DNA from: Brachionus manjavacas
Lineage: Eukaryota > Rotifera > Eurotatoria > Ploima > Brachionidae
Reading direction: 5' to 3'
NCBI GenBank assembly: GCA_019054805.1
Contig: JAHQIY010000020.1
Span: 992,001-1,056,000 of the forward strand
Length of the DNA stretch: 64,000 bases
Shown here in pieces: positions 10,447 to 23,178 of the stretch. The translations under genes were made by a program, and so were the position numbers. Within the stretch, counting starts at the first letter, position 1; each line of letters starts with the position of its first letter. The notes under the pieces are model-generated. The model searched no databases and had not been told where the DNA came from. It was given only the letters and a program-made list of their open reading frames with translations.

Positions 10447-12085
10447 GAGAATTTCTGGCCTACACAAATGAATAGAGTGGTTTTTTGTTCAAAATTTGCT
10501 GTTGTTAGGGACAGATTTTATTCGAAAAAAAATTTCAGTATCTGTTCTTGACAACCATTTATATACATTCAAGACTTAATTTAGTTGCTATTATTTTTTG
10601 ACAAAAATAAATTACGGGACTCAATAGGACCATTGAATTTGGGCTTTTTTTGTCAAAAGGCGATTTCGTACAAGTGCCCACGAACCAAATTTAGAGTGCT
10701 TTCATTCAAGTCCGAATGATCAAGACCACTTTATTATTATGTTTGATTTATTTGAATAAAACACAACTTTAATTATTCTCAATTTATTTACAAGTTCCGA
10801 TTCAAATAAAAAAATAAAAACAATTAGGAATTTGTGCCAAGCTATCATTTCGGGCCATAGAAATTTGCAGAAAATTAGTTTGAAAAAAAATATTTTTTAT
10901 TTCAAAATTTCGTTTATTAAATTAAAAAAAAATTAGCTTGAATTTTATAGCAGCAATGGAAGTAATAATGTCACCATTTTTACCATAAAATAACAATTAA
11001 ATTTAAATCCGGTTCAAAAAGTCATGTACTTGATTGATTCAAAATATTTAAAAAATTTTAAATTGACTGATTTCAAATTTAAAAAAATTATTTAAAGCTT
11101 TCACAAAATTTTATGTTTAAAGCAAATAAACTAAAAAAATAAATTGAAATTTTCTAAGGCCTCAATTTTTGTACTTTTAACACCGGAACGCTCGGGGGTT
11201 TTTTAAGCTCATTTTTTTGGCATAAAATGAATAAAAATTTTAAAAAATTAATTTTTGAATTTCTTTCTTCAATTTTAAATCATAGTAATTAAATGTCAAA
11301 AAAAATACTTAAACTTCGAAGGGAGTATTTTAAACTCACTTGAATTTTGATCCATTCTGCACAAAAGTTTATTATTACGAATTTATTTTTTAATTGTTTA
11401 TCTGTGCCGAGCTAGTGCTCGTTTATGTTTAAAACCTACATTCATCAAGAATGCGAAAAAAAAACACCAAATTTTTTGTAAGCTCAATTTTTTTTGATGC
11501 ATTTATTCCTAATTATCTGAATTTTACTGCACAATTTTTTTCGTTTCTTAATAAAAATACTGATTTTATACTACAGGTTTTTGTGTAATTTTTAAAAAGG
11601 TAAAACAAACATTGTTAATCATTTTACACTCAAGTTTAATATTTGTATGAAAATTCACAATGGCATTAAAAATCTAAAAAATAATTTTTAAGGCATTGCC
11701 ACAATAAACCCTGATTTTTTAGTCATTTTTTATTTTTCCCACAAAACAAAATTGCCTCTATTGATCCTGAGGAATTTGAAAATATGATTAAATTTCAAAT
11801 ATCTGAATTAGTTTTTAAAATTTAGGCTTTTTTTTCGAAATTTTGATATAAGTCTATGACTAATCTAGACTGCTCATCTAAAATAAATCGAATAAAAGAA
11901 AAAGATTAAAAGACTTTTTCATTTCTATTTAAATTTTTAAATTTTTTGTAATTGTAAATTTTTATTTTGTCCTCCTGAAAAAAAATAAATTTTAATTTAC
12001 AGTAGTGGCATAAGGTTTGATATCAGCTGACAGTAAATGATATTGATGACTCAGTTGTTTATAGCAGTGATGACCATCAAGCATT
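10447..12085. other. AT-rich intergenic DNA upstream of the hinderin-like gene
   Basis: No gene recognised. The first few hundred bases probably hold the promoter and 5' UTR of the minus-strand gene. A small inverted repeat (TTTTGACAAAAA near 10597 and its complement near 10645) is the only structure noticed. Confidence 0.45.
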
Positions 12086-12512
12086 CATGGATAGACAATG
12101 AAATCAAACTTTTAAAAAATCATTTTCCTTTCTGTACTTTTTGTACCTTTTCAAAATAATTTATTTGGTCTTGTTACTTTTTGTACTTTTTCAGAATATT
12201 ATTTTATTTGGCCCTGTTCCTTTTTGTACTTTTTTTGATTAATGGTAATTTTAATCATTTTATAAAACTTAAACGGGGTCCGGGGCGGAGCCCTGGTTTA
12301 GGGATTCGGGTATGCTGAAGGTAAGAAAAAAATTAGTTCAATATAAAATTTATATTTAAAATATTGATTAATTAAAGGTTTTTTTATTACCATTAAGAAC
12401 AAAAAGTACAGAAAGTACAAAAAGGAAGAGGGTCAAATAAAATAATATTCTGAAAAAGTACAAAAAGTACAAAAAGGATTTTTTCTTTAAATATTTTCAT
12501 TGTCTATACCTC
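12086..12512. mobile_element. hAT-like MITE with long inverted arms and an 8-bp target duplication
   Basis: The element is flanked on both sides by CAAGCATT (12078-12085 and 12513-12520), an 8-bp direct duplication of the length produced by hAT transposases. Ends read CATGGATAGACAATGAAA on the left and, reverse-complemented, GAGGTATAGACAATGAAA on the right. The arms extend inward for over 100 bases with internal repeats of CTTTTTGTACTTTTT, meeting at a GC-richer centre near 12280 (GGGGTCCGGGGCGGAGCCC). It has no ORF, so it is non-autonomous. Confidence 0.75.
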
Positions 12513-12520
12513 CAAGCATT

Positions 12521-15352
12521 GGGACAATCTAAAAAAGAAGGTGAAGCTTTAAAAGCTGGTGTTACTTGGTCTAAGTTAAATGACGGTGATGAAATAAGCA
12601 TCAGAACAATAATTGTTTTTTTTATCATAAAAGTGTTAAAGCTCAGTTTTTTGACCCTCAATGTTCATTCAAAAAAGAAGAGATGCATTTTCTTACAATA
12701 TATTCCTAGCATAAACATTATTTTGTAAAAAAAAATTTCAATTACCTTGAATTTTCAATTAGATTTTTTTTTTTAAATAACCAAGGGTCATTATGCAACT
12801 AAGTCTTAAAATAAAAACCATGGTTGATGGTTAAATCACATTCACAAATTTAAAGTTAATAAAATTATCAAATAATGTTCACAAACGACAAAATTAATTT
12901 CAAATCTTTAGATAGCTTAATTAAAATAAAAATTTATTTTACATAATTTTTTATCGTTGTTTTATTATGAATTAAAAAAAATAGAAAACTGAAATTTTAT
13001 TTATTTTAAACAATGATTGTTGATTAAAATTATAAAAAAAATCAATCAATTCTTTGATTAAAAATATGAATACCGAAATAAAAAAAATAAAATAAATGGA
13101 ATGAAAATAAATGAACCAAAATTTGGTCTGAAATAAGTTTAATTAACCCTTATCGTGAAAATGGATCTGAATTCTTTCTCTTCAATCAAAAATATACTTT
13201 ATCTAAGATGTATTGGTGATAAAGATTTTGTTTTAAGCATGTCTTAATTTTAAAATTAAAATAAATATTTTTATTTTTTAATTTTTTTAGACTTTTCGTG
13301 CATGATCCAAATTTTATAAAAATATGAACAAAATTTAGCCAATTCAGTTAATTTTTAATAATATTTGTCTTTTTCTTTAAGTTCTTCATTCTTCTTTTTA
13401 CTTTTAAAAAATTCAAGAGAAAAACCTTCCAACATGAATAAGATATTTATTTCTTATAATGTTTAATTTTTTAAAATAAATATATTTTTGAAATTTTGGC
13501 TAAAATTCTTTTAATTTTAAGTTTAAAATTAAGAATACCTTCATTGCATTACTATGAAACCTTGAATGAACTTTTAAAAACAGTGTTTAATATAAAACTT
13601 TTTTTTTCCGATTACCAACATTTTGAAATTAATTATTTTCTTTATTAAAAAAACATTTGCTGATTTTTTAGAATTAAAGTTTTTTAAAAAAAAACAAATA
13701 TTGATACTTATTTTTTTCAAAAAGTATATAGTTCGAATTTTGCAAATTTTAAAAAAATTAAAAAAGAACTTAATTGAACATTAGATTAAAAAGGCCCATT
13801 TTTTAAATCTTTAAAAATATCATATAAAATTGCTTTTGAATTTCCTATTTAAAAGAGCAAAAAATTTATTATTATTTACATAATGCGGAGGATGCTGCGG
13901 TTAAAAATTTAAATTTAGTAATAAAATAAAAACAATTATCCTGTTTTTATAATAATCTTTTTTACATTATCCGAATTGATTTTTTTTTAACTACAAAATA
14001 AATTTTAAAATAAACAAATATATCCTATTAAAGAAAAAATAGCACTAAAAATATTTCTCTCTAATTTTGAATTCTATAAATCAGAATTTTTCAAATAAAA
14101 AAAAATAAAATTAAGAAAAAATTAAGCAAGAACAAATTATGATTGAGAGTATCAATACGTAAATAAAGATAAAAAAGAGCAAAGAGTAAAATTTAAAGAA
14201 ATAAAAGTTTAGTTATTTATAATAATTAATAACAAGGATAAATTTTCTGAGCCAACAGTTTTAATTTTTAATAAAGTAGCTATTGTCAATAGATTGTTCG
14301 GCAATTAAGCCTACATTTATTAATTACAAATATAAATCTTTTTATTTATTTAAAAGAAATTTAAATTTAAAAAACTCTTTCTTTAAAGAATTAATAGTCT
14401 TTTATTTCTTTAAAAATAAATAATTTATTATTGAGCTTAGTTTGAGATTTTTGTTTGCCTTCCAGGTTTTCGCAATCGATCCAAGAAAGTTCTCTTTTCG
14501 AAGAAAAATCATATCCTGGGTTATTATTCTAGACTTTTTATGGAATCATGGCTCGAATGTTTCTCATTAGTTTTGTTTTTATTTTTACCTTAAATTTTAT
14601 TGACTAAATAAGCAAAAATAAAATATTTAATGAATAATTGATTTGTTTTTTAAAGACTTAGTAAAAGTCGCTCACAGTCATCACATAAAATAAACGCAGT
14701 TTTATGAAAAAAACACATGTAAAAAAATAATTTTTAAATTTAATTGATTAAACATTGGCAAAGAAAGAATTAAAAAAATTCAAATACTGAGTTTGTTTAT
14801 TTTAAAGGTAGGCTTTCTTAAGATTTAAGAAGCTGCTAATTTAGCAAGGAACACATCAAGGTATTTAGAATGTTCAACAAACTCTTGCTGATTATCTAAC
14901 TTGTGTAAATAAAACTCTTGAAATTTTTAACTTTGTTCACTGAATTAAAATAATTTAAATTTTAATTCTAAAATGATAATTTGAATAAAAATTGATTAAC
15001 TCTTTAGTTGCCATAGAGTTAGAACCATTTACTACCATCAATTTTTGATTTCGAGCATTAAATTAACTTTTCCTCTAAAGTAATTACATTATGTTAACAG
15101 GAAATACAGAAAAAGTCAACAATCAAAATTTTAGCTTAATAATTTAGCATAGCTTTGACCAAATATTTAAATTTGTACCATTTTTTAAAGTAGAAGAATT
15201 TAAGACTGAAATCTGAAAAAGACTAGAACAACTTTTTATGTTTACATGGTTTACTTAATGTTAAAATTACTTTTAGCACACTTAAATTTGGTTTAATAAT
15301 TTTTTTTATTCTAATAAACAATATTCATCTTTAACAAGCTTTTTAATTTTAG
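12521..15352. other. AT-rich intergenic DNA
   Basis: About 2.8 kb of very AT-rich sequence between the MITE and the KIAA2012-like gene. I see only short hairpins (e.g. GCTTTCTTAAGATTTAAGAAGC near 14813) and no credible coding exon. The end at 15352 is an AG acceptor (ATTTTAG) just before the next gene's start codon, so an upstream non-coding exon may lie somewhere in this stretch. Confidence 0.4.
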
Positions 15353-15359
15353 ACTTATT

Positions 15360-18300
15360 ATGATAAATACAGCATTGGGACTTTCAAAATTAAGCCGCGG
15401 TACAGGCGGAAAAAAGGGTTCATTGCTCCAAATAACCTACGAAGACAAAGACTATTTTGATGCCAAATACCGGAAAAAGTTGCTTGACAACAACTTGCCA
15501 TTAAGTGGTACCATTGCGGAGCATCGCGAGCTACACTTGCCCAAAACATTTACCACTCGCAGAGGCCCATTGATTTTGTTCAGCGAGGATTTGACTCTGG
15601 AAAATCATGAAGAAGACCGGCCGTGTGTTAAGCCAAGACAAAGACTGAACAAACCTTTGCGCACATTTGGCGATCTGAAGCGATCCATTTTGGAGTTCGG
15701 AGCCAGTGAAAGCGACGACTGGGTGGGCTTTGATGGATCCGAGGATGAAAAAAAACCCGATCAAGTTTTGCTGGAAAAAATTCGGCCCGGATTCTCGGCC
15801 AAAAGGTACTTGTCCAATTGGTCGCGAAAATGGAAGCCCGATTTGCTGGAAAACTTGGCCAAAGGAGGCAGTCTAAAAGAAGAAAGTCTTTTTGAAAACA
15901 GCGCAATTTTTCCCAATTCTAAACATCGCATTAATGACGACTTGTCGCGGGTACCACCGGCTTACCGCATTCAAGAAAAGTGGCTTTCCCTAAATATACC
16001 AGCTCTGCGCGGATATAGATTCTACCGAGTGGAGAGCACTCTTAGTGACAGAAAAGAGGGTTCAATTAACAATTTGGAAATAAATACTGAAGGTATACAA
16101 ATTTGTGACAAAGATGGAAACGACATTGAGTACCATAAGCTCAGCAAACCCGATCAGGAAGCTGTCTTAACTGAACTGTTGATTCAAACAGCTATTCAAT
16201 CAATTACTGAAAAAAGAATTGTAATTTAATTTAATTAATTATTTTAAAAAAAATAATTTTTTTTAATTAATCAAGGAGTCATTAGAGGACACGCTCAATT
16301 TAAGTCCAAAAGAAAGTGGTTCAAAAAAGTTGTCTGTAAAAGAATTCAATGCCGATGAGTTGCTGTCAAATTTGAGCTATCATTCCAACAATAGTTACAT
16401 TTTTCCGGCCCTAAATGGAAACAAACTTACCAGTACTTATTCAAACAACCCGAGAATATCTCGCTATCTGGCACCGCTCAATTATGGAAAAAACTTATCC
16501 AAGTCGCTAACTATTGAGTCTAGGAAACATGATGACACAGTGCCTGATAAAAATCCTCATAATAGCCACGAGTCGTCCATTATTGAGAATGAATCTTTGG
16601 TCGAAATCAAGGACTTTTTTACAGCTAAGACTATATCGGAAAAAACAGAAGAATATCTGCCGGAAATATCAGTACTGGAGGACAAAGGAGCTAACGAATC
16701 ATCAAAAAAATCTGTCAATACCTTTAAAATTCAGTTGGAAAATGTTCTGCCTAAAAATTTAAAGGAAAATAAAGAACCAGTTTTGGAATTTAATGCTAAA
16801 AAGAATGAGCACTCTGAAAATGGCAAAAAAAAGCATAGAGATAAACCAAATGGAGTGATTATTATGGCGCCTGATGGCCAAATGATGAAAATTGGCAAAG
16901 CATTGAATGAAGATTTGATGAATATTGATGAAAAAAAGAAAAATGATCCCACTTTGTATCGCTTATTTGACAAAATTCCGCCTTATTTGTACTATACTAA
17001 TAAAATAGATGGAAATATTGACATTGATAGTGAAATTAATAAAGGTAGTTTTTTTTTGATAATTAAATAGGAAAATTAGGTATTTTTCAAAAGAATTCAT
17101 TGAGCAATCAAACAGCCAAAACTACAACGAAAAAAAAAGTTCTAAAGGTAATTTGTTTTTATTAATTTAAAAAAATCTATTTTACTCTTTCTATCACCAA
17201 AAAATCTTTTATTATATAGAATATATTTTAATAATTAAAAAATTTGAAACTAATTAGTGTTTTGAAAGACAAATAGTTGGCCTGAATTTTTCTCTCCCCC
17301 CTCCCCCGCTTTTCTGTTGTAATTTGTTTTTATAAATTTTTTATTAATTATTAATTATTAATTATTTGTTATTTAATTATATATTTTATTAATTTCTTGG
17401 TACCAAAAATCTTTACCAATATTTGTTGTGCATTGAATTTCTAAATTAGGAAAAAGAGTTTTTATTTTGAAAGAGATACTTTACACGCAAAGGTTTTGTA
17501 AAAATTTGATTTTTTTGTTGGTAGACAAATTAGTACTTAAAAGAATATTTTGCTGATTGTTCTATTTTAGTTCATGAGCCGATGTTGACCAGAAAATTGA
17601 TCGAGGCATTGGTAGATCATGCTCAAAAGATAGCTAAAGAAACCTTGAGTAGTTCCGACTCTGGACTCAATTTAGCCGATGATGTCAAAGTAAATTTTTT
17701 GAATTTAAACTCAAATAATTGCATAAATTTTAAAGAAAGCCATCGAGCATTGGAAATTATTTGTTAAAAAAAATTACAAAAAACAGTCTAAAATTAAAAA
17801 TTCTTATTTGAAAATTTTAGAAATTATTAACAAAAAAGTAAAAATGATAATTTTTGAGTCCATGTTTTACTTTTCTTTAATTGAAAATATATTGTAATTA
17901 TTATCTTGTAGAATAAATATTTTTTCTTAAATTTATTTATTTGCTTCAGCTATGAAACGATAATTCAAATTAAATGAAACACTTCTAAAGTTAAAAATTA
18001 AAAAATTAACTCAAAAAAATTTTTTTTCAATTAATTTTTTACAAAAAAAAATTTAAATTTTTATACTTTCAAAAAAAAACTTATTCAATTAGTAATATTT
18101 TATGGATCTTTAACCATAAATTTTGCTTATTACGTTGTTTCTTTAAATGTAAGGAGAATAAATTTATTGCTTGAAATTATTTATACTTTTAATAATAATA
18201 ATTTAAACTTAAATTTTTTTTAGATAGCTTTGAATGAAAACTACAAAAAGTTAAAAACAGCCGTCAAAACAGGTGAACTTGGCAGCAAAAAATTCCAGGA

Positions 18301-21300
18301 ATACACCAATATATTAAAGGATGCCTTAAAAGAATCCCTTGAAGATTTATGTACTAATTATAAAATCAAAAATTTTGTTTTTGCTTAAATAAATAATTTT
18401 TCTAAGTTTCGAAATCTCCCGAATTTAGAGATCTTGACATTACTGATTCCTTGCTGCAGAGTCTCCTTGAGTATCCCACAAATGCATTCGAGGTTGTGTT
18501 CGACAAGAGCAAAAATAAAAAAATAATAAAACTTAAAACTTCCTACTCTAAGACAAGTATCTTAAAAAAAATTTTTTTTTTTAATTTCAATTTAATTTAT
18601 TTAGGAAAAATTTCGGATGGAGATGCTCAATTTTATTATTCAGGTAATGTATTTTACAACAAATATTACATTCACAATTCTTTTTCTGATGATGATGAGC
18701 CCGATGCCAAAAAAAGCATTTCCAAAGAATTCGAAAAATTGATCAAAAGTGCTTATAGGTCTAAAAAATTAAAAGAGCTGAGGTCTAGTTTAATTCAAAG
18801 CAATGATTTTGAAGTCGATAATACATTTTCCAGTGAATTAAAAAGCCATAATTTGGATAAATCTGTTACTTGTTTAAAATCCAAGTCTAAATTTTTGGTA
18901 AGTAGTTCAGAGTCAGATATTGCTCTGAACAGTGAAGTTGATTTAGGTAAATATCGGTCTCGATGAATGCTTGGTTTTGGACTTTTATTAAATTTTGCTT
19001 ACTAATTAATTTAACATTAATCTATGTAGTGAAGTCAAAAGTACACCAATACATCAAAAAACCGGGGTCGGACTCGAAAAATAGTGCAAAATCTTTAGAT
19101 TTGGAAAAAAATGTTGCCAAACTGGAGCCATCTAAAGCCGCTATTCAATCAAAATTTATTCTGACTGAATTGTTGAAAAAAAAAAGTGCTGATGCCAAAA
19201 TGCCAATGGTGACGAAAAAAATTGAATATGAAAATTTTGTTCCAGAAAATGCTCAAACAGAGTCAAAAAAATTTTTTTATCCAAACAAAATTTTTGTGAC
19301 AAGTCATGATTTGGGTTCTATCCCAGAAAAAATGGAACCCAATCTTAAAAAATTAAATGTGATCAAAAATTTAGGAAAACCGAGTCCGCTCCGGCATCAA
19401 AACGCTTCATTGTCAAAAAAACCATTAAATAAATTGAGTAAAACTAAATAATTTTGCTTTATTAGAATTTGCTTGATTAGCATGCCCTGCACATTAGTTG
19501 TACCTTAGCTTATTAAAAAAAATAGCTTGTTTTAGGAATGTTTTTTTAACAATTTAATTTTTAAGAAGATGAATCGGATCCGGATTTTACAAAAATGAGT
19601 TCAACCAAATCATTGGAAAAAAACAATTCCAGTAGGCCACTGAGCAAATCAGACCATGATGTTTCTCAAGAGAGTTGTCATTCTAAACAATCAACTAAGT
19701 TGGTATCGAAATCTTTGGAAAAGGTTGCCAACCCAATCAAAAGAACAAATGATGCTTCCACTTTACTGAACAAAATATCACAAAATGTTTTTCTAGAAAA
19801 AAGCAAAGAAATTCCAAAGACAATTAATACTCCTCGAATAGAAAAGAATAAAGAAAAACCAAAAGAAGAGAAGGTTAAGGAAGAAAAAGCTAAAGAAAAG
19901 ATAAAAGAAGAAAAATTTAAGGATAAAGTAAAAGAGGAAAAAGCCAAAGATAAAATAGATGAAAAAGCAAAAAAAGAAAAAGTTATAACAATAAAAGATG
20001 AGAGTGTTAAAAAGAAAGGTTTGTTTTTACTTTTTTTTTTAATAATTATCAAATTGTCAAGGTGTCAAAATAGTTTTTTTATTAAAATATAGACCCATAC
20101 TTTTTGGCCAAAATAGACCACGATCGAGTATCAGTGTTTAACTATTAGGTAAAAATGAAATTGGTCTGCTTTAAGGCTAAGAAAAAGATTTAGAGAAATA
20201 ACCTGTACTTTTTAGAATGTTCGATTTTATTGGGAACATCATTATTTATTAATTAGCATTTGTATTTGTAAATAGCTTCTTCAGATTAAAAATAAAAGCC
20301 AAAAAATCAAAAAATTTAATTTTCCTCTATTTAGTCCTCTATCTCTATTAAAATTTACATTAAATAGGAAAATTTAAATTAGAAAAATTTCAAAAAAATT
20401 TAAGACCAAAGAAACAAAATTTTTGATGATTAAAAAAATTTTCAAATTTTTAATTAGAATTTATCAATTTGAACATTTTTTTCCGATTTTTTAAGAAATT
20501 TTATATGATATTTTTTTAAAATATATTTAACAAAAATTTATAATACCTAAATTATTATTAATAATAGTGGTATTATAGTGGCTGTTTAAAACAAAAGGCA
20601 TCGAAATTAATTAATATTGGCACAAAGTTAATGCAAACTGTTTCATATAAAAAAAGAAAGACAGTTTCATTTTTTATTTTTTATTAAGAAATAAAATTTT
20701 ATGAAGGAATATAATAGGGGTCCTACTTAAACTATTTTTAAAAAGCAAATATAATTTGAAAAATTTATAGCATGTCATTTAGTTTGGAATTGACTGTAAT
20801 TTTTGAAAATTAAATTAGTCTTTATCAAAAATTTATTATTTTTTTTTAATTGCATTTTTTTGTATTTTAAATAACCTTACTCTCATCTTCTTTTTGAACA
20901 TCATAATTTTTTTAATATTATTAAAAAAATTATTTCATAATTTTAATATTATTTTTAGGGAAAAAGAAAATTCCAAACTAAATGACATTTTTTTTCTAAT
21001 ATCATTCCCAATATATAATTTAGTGAGCGAATTGTGGTCCTTTTTCTGGACCAGATTGTCATCAAAAAATCACCGATACTTTGGTTTTTGACAAAATTGA
21101 GAATAAAAATTATTAAAAGTAGTTACAATTCTTTTTTTATTTTGAAACAAAAAATTTTTTCAAGTTAAAATAAAAGATTAGAATACCAAATTTTAATCCA
21201 ATTCGTCTTTTAAGTAACAATTTTTTTAGTTTAATTTTTCAAATCTTCATTAAAAATTAGTTGCTTGGTTAAATATGAATGAAAATGTTACTATCGTTTA

Positions 21301-22994
21301 AGTCTGGTCATCAAAAATAGTCCAACAAAAAAATTTAAGTTTCTTTAAAAAATGATAATAATAAATTAATAAACTCGGAGTATTCAAAAAAAATTCTAAT
21401 TACAAATACCAATTCCTAATCTATTTATCAATTTAGCTGATATTGAGAAAACCAAAACTGTTAAGCAACCAAAAGAAGTTAAAAAGGAGACGAAAAAAAA
21501 GGTTGAATCTGACGAAAAGAAGACTGAAAAAAAAGAGCTATTTAAAGTGACTTATGCTAAAGAAAACATGCCTCCGAAGCCACTAGACTCAAATGTGGCC
21601 AAAGAACCCAAAGTATCTATCCCAGTCTACAATTCCAAGAAAGAAGAAAAAAAGGCTGAAGTGAAAAAATTAAAAAAACCAAAGTCAAAGCCGCAGGAAC
21701 ACATCGAACCAAACAAAACAAAAAACAAAAATGCTAAGTCAGAAGAAGAATTTTTTGTAGTGGAATTTGTCAAAAATTTACAAGAAAGCACCATAGATAG
21801 TGAAGACAAAAATCTCGAGCATTTAAAATCAGATCAAAAATTCCAAGTTGAAGAGATCAATGAGGATGACTTCAAGGGTGTCGATATTGAAGAACTGCAA
21901 AAAATTCAAATGCAGGCAAGATACTTTTTTTATTCTTCCAAAAAATTTTACTTTTACTTTGACCAAAATTTGGATTTTTTTTTCAGCGTAGAAAAAAAAG
22001 AAAAAAGGTTTAATTTTATCTATTAGCTTAAATTAGTTACCCCTAGACTACAAAAACCTGTAGATTAAATTAGATTGTTTGATTTTAATGTGACAAGAGA
22101 TAATTTTTTGTTGACATGTAGGATGTGCTGCTGCGTAGCGTGGAGGCTATTGAAATACGCGAGCATAAAAGGCGGTTGGCAGCGGAGGAAAAGCGTCGAG
22201 AGATGGAGAAGCGTCGCATAGAGATAGAGGAACGCAGACGCAGAGAGGCAGAAGAAGAAGTGAGAAAAGTGAGACTGGAGCGCGAGATGGCAGAGGAACA
22301 AAGACGCCGCGAGGAAGAAGCAAGGCTTAAGCGAGCGGCTGAGATGGCCAAGAGACGCAAAGAACTCGAGGCTTTGGAAGAAATGGAAAGACAAGAGCGC
22401 ATGCAAAGCGATCTCGAAAAGACTTTGAGAGAACAGTACAATAAACAAATGGAAGAGATGAAAATGAAACTTATGGCTGAGATGGCTTTGAAATCAAGTA
22501 AAGTCAGCTTGGTGAAGAAATTTTTTTTGTTGAGTGTTTTTATTTTAGGGTTGGAAGAAGAGCGAAGACTGGAAATGGAGAGAAGAGAGAGAGAGGAAGC
22601 TTTTTTGTTGTATCAGATGAGTGAAAAAGAAAAATTAGAATATTTTCAACGAAAGAAAGAAGAAGAAGAGTTGGAGAGGAAGCGGCAAGAGGAAGAACAA
22701 CGACAAAGAGAACTCGAATTGGAAAGGGCGCTGAATGAAGCGAAAAGAATTGCTGCCGAAGAAGCTGCGAAAAAAGCGCAGCTTGAGAAGCGGCTGGCAT
22801 TTTTTCAGTCAATTAGAGATGAAGCAGCTGTCTTGGAAAATTCTCATGCCATCACTAGAGCTTTTGTTTTTTCCTATTACGACCTACTGAGATATCTTGG
22901 TATTGAGGCACCGAAAAAAATACCAATTTTAACTAGTAATAAAGAGGAAATTGAAGAATCGTCTAATGTAAGAAATAAGGTAAAACTGGCCTAG
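15360..22994 (+). CDS. KIAA2012: KIAA2012 homologue, 11 exons, about 1501 aa
   Basis: Exons 15360-16220, 16276-17044, 17571-17689, 18224-18350, 18431-18556, 18605-18946, 19030-19437, 19566-20018, 21437-21915, 22122-22497 and 22549-22994 join with matching phases throughout. The N-terminus resembles vertebrate KIAA2012: [12 protein letters not shown], then [20 protein letters not shown], a [13 protein letters not shown] block and [10 protein letters not shown]. The middle has [14 protein letters not shown] and long Lys/Glu/Ser-rich disordered parts. The C-terminus is a charged coiled coil (residues about 1220-1450) with [18 protein letters not shown], ending [36 protein letters not shown], as in KIAA2012. 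Function is unknown; the human gene is expressed in ciliated tissues (recalled). An AG acceptor seven bases before the ATG implies a spliced (cis or trans) leader. The intron at 21916-22121 is GC-AG. Exon joins in the low-complexity middle are less certain. Confidence 0.75.
21916..22121 (+). other. GC-AG intron within the KIAA2012-like gene
   Basis: The upstream exon ends ATGCAG and the intron opens GCAAGA; it closes ATGTAG before GATGTGCTGCTG. CAG|GCAAG is the strong consensus of the GC-AG class, reading phase 0 is kept, and no GT donor nearby preserves the frame. Confidence 0.7.
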
Positions 22995-23178
22995 AAAACT
23001 AACGAAAATTGTTAATATTCTAATTTTTTATATATAGACATCTTTTTTTTTAATAAATTTTTTTTTTAATTTTAAATTTTTAAATGAAAAAAAAACATGA
23101 CAAATTTAATTCCTAGTTTTAATTATAAATAGCCAAAAGTAATTAAAAATGTTAGGTAAAATTTGAATTTTTTTTTAT
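22995..23178. other. 3' flank of the KIAA2012-like gene
   Basis: Short AT-rich stretch with TAATAAA near 23052, possibly the polyadenylation signal, before the inverted-repeat element. Confidence 0.4.

Noticed and set aside
12519-12728. 69-codon ORF beside the MITE
   Set aside because: Only the first 30 residues look protein-like; its start lies in the target duplication and there is no start or splice context. Treated as a possible broken older sequence.
17071-17147. Exon of the KIAA2012-like gene
   Set aside because: Including it gives the wrong phase for the next exon, whereas skipping it joins the flanking exons perfectly.
22065-22812. Minus-strand ORFs rich in Ser, Leu and Phe
   Set aside because: Antisense shadows of the Glu/Arg coiled coil of the KIAA2012-like gene.
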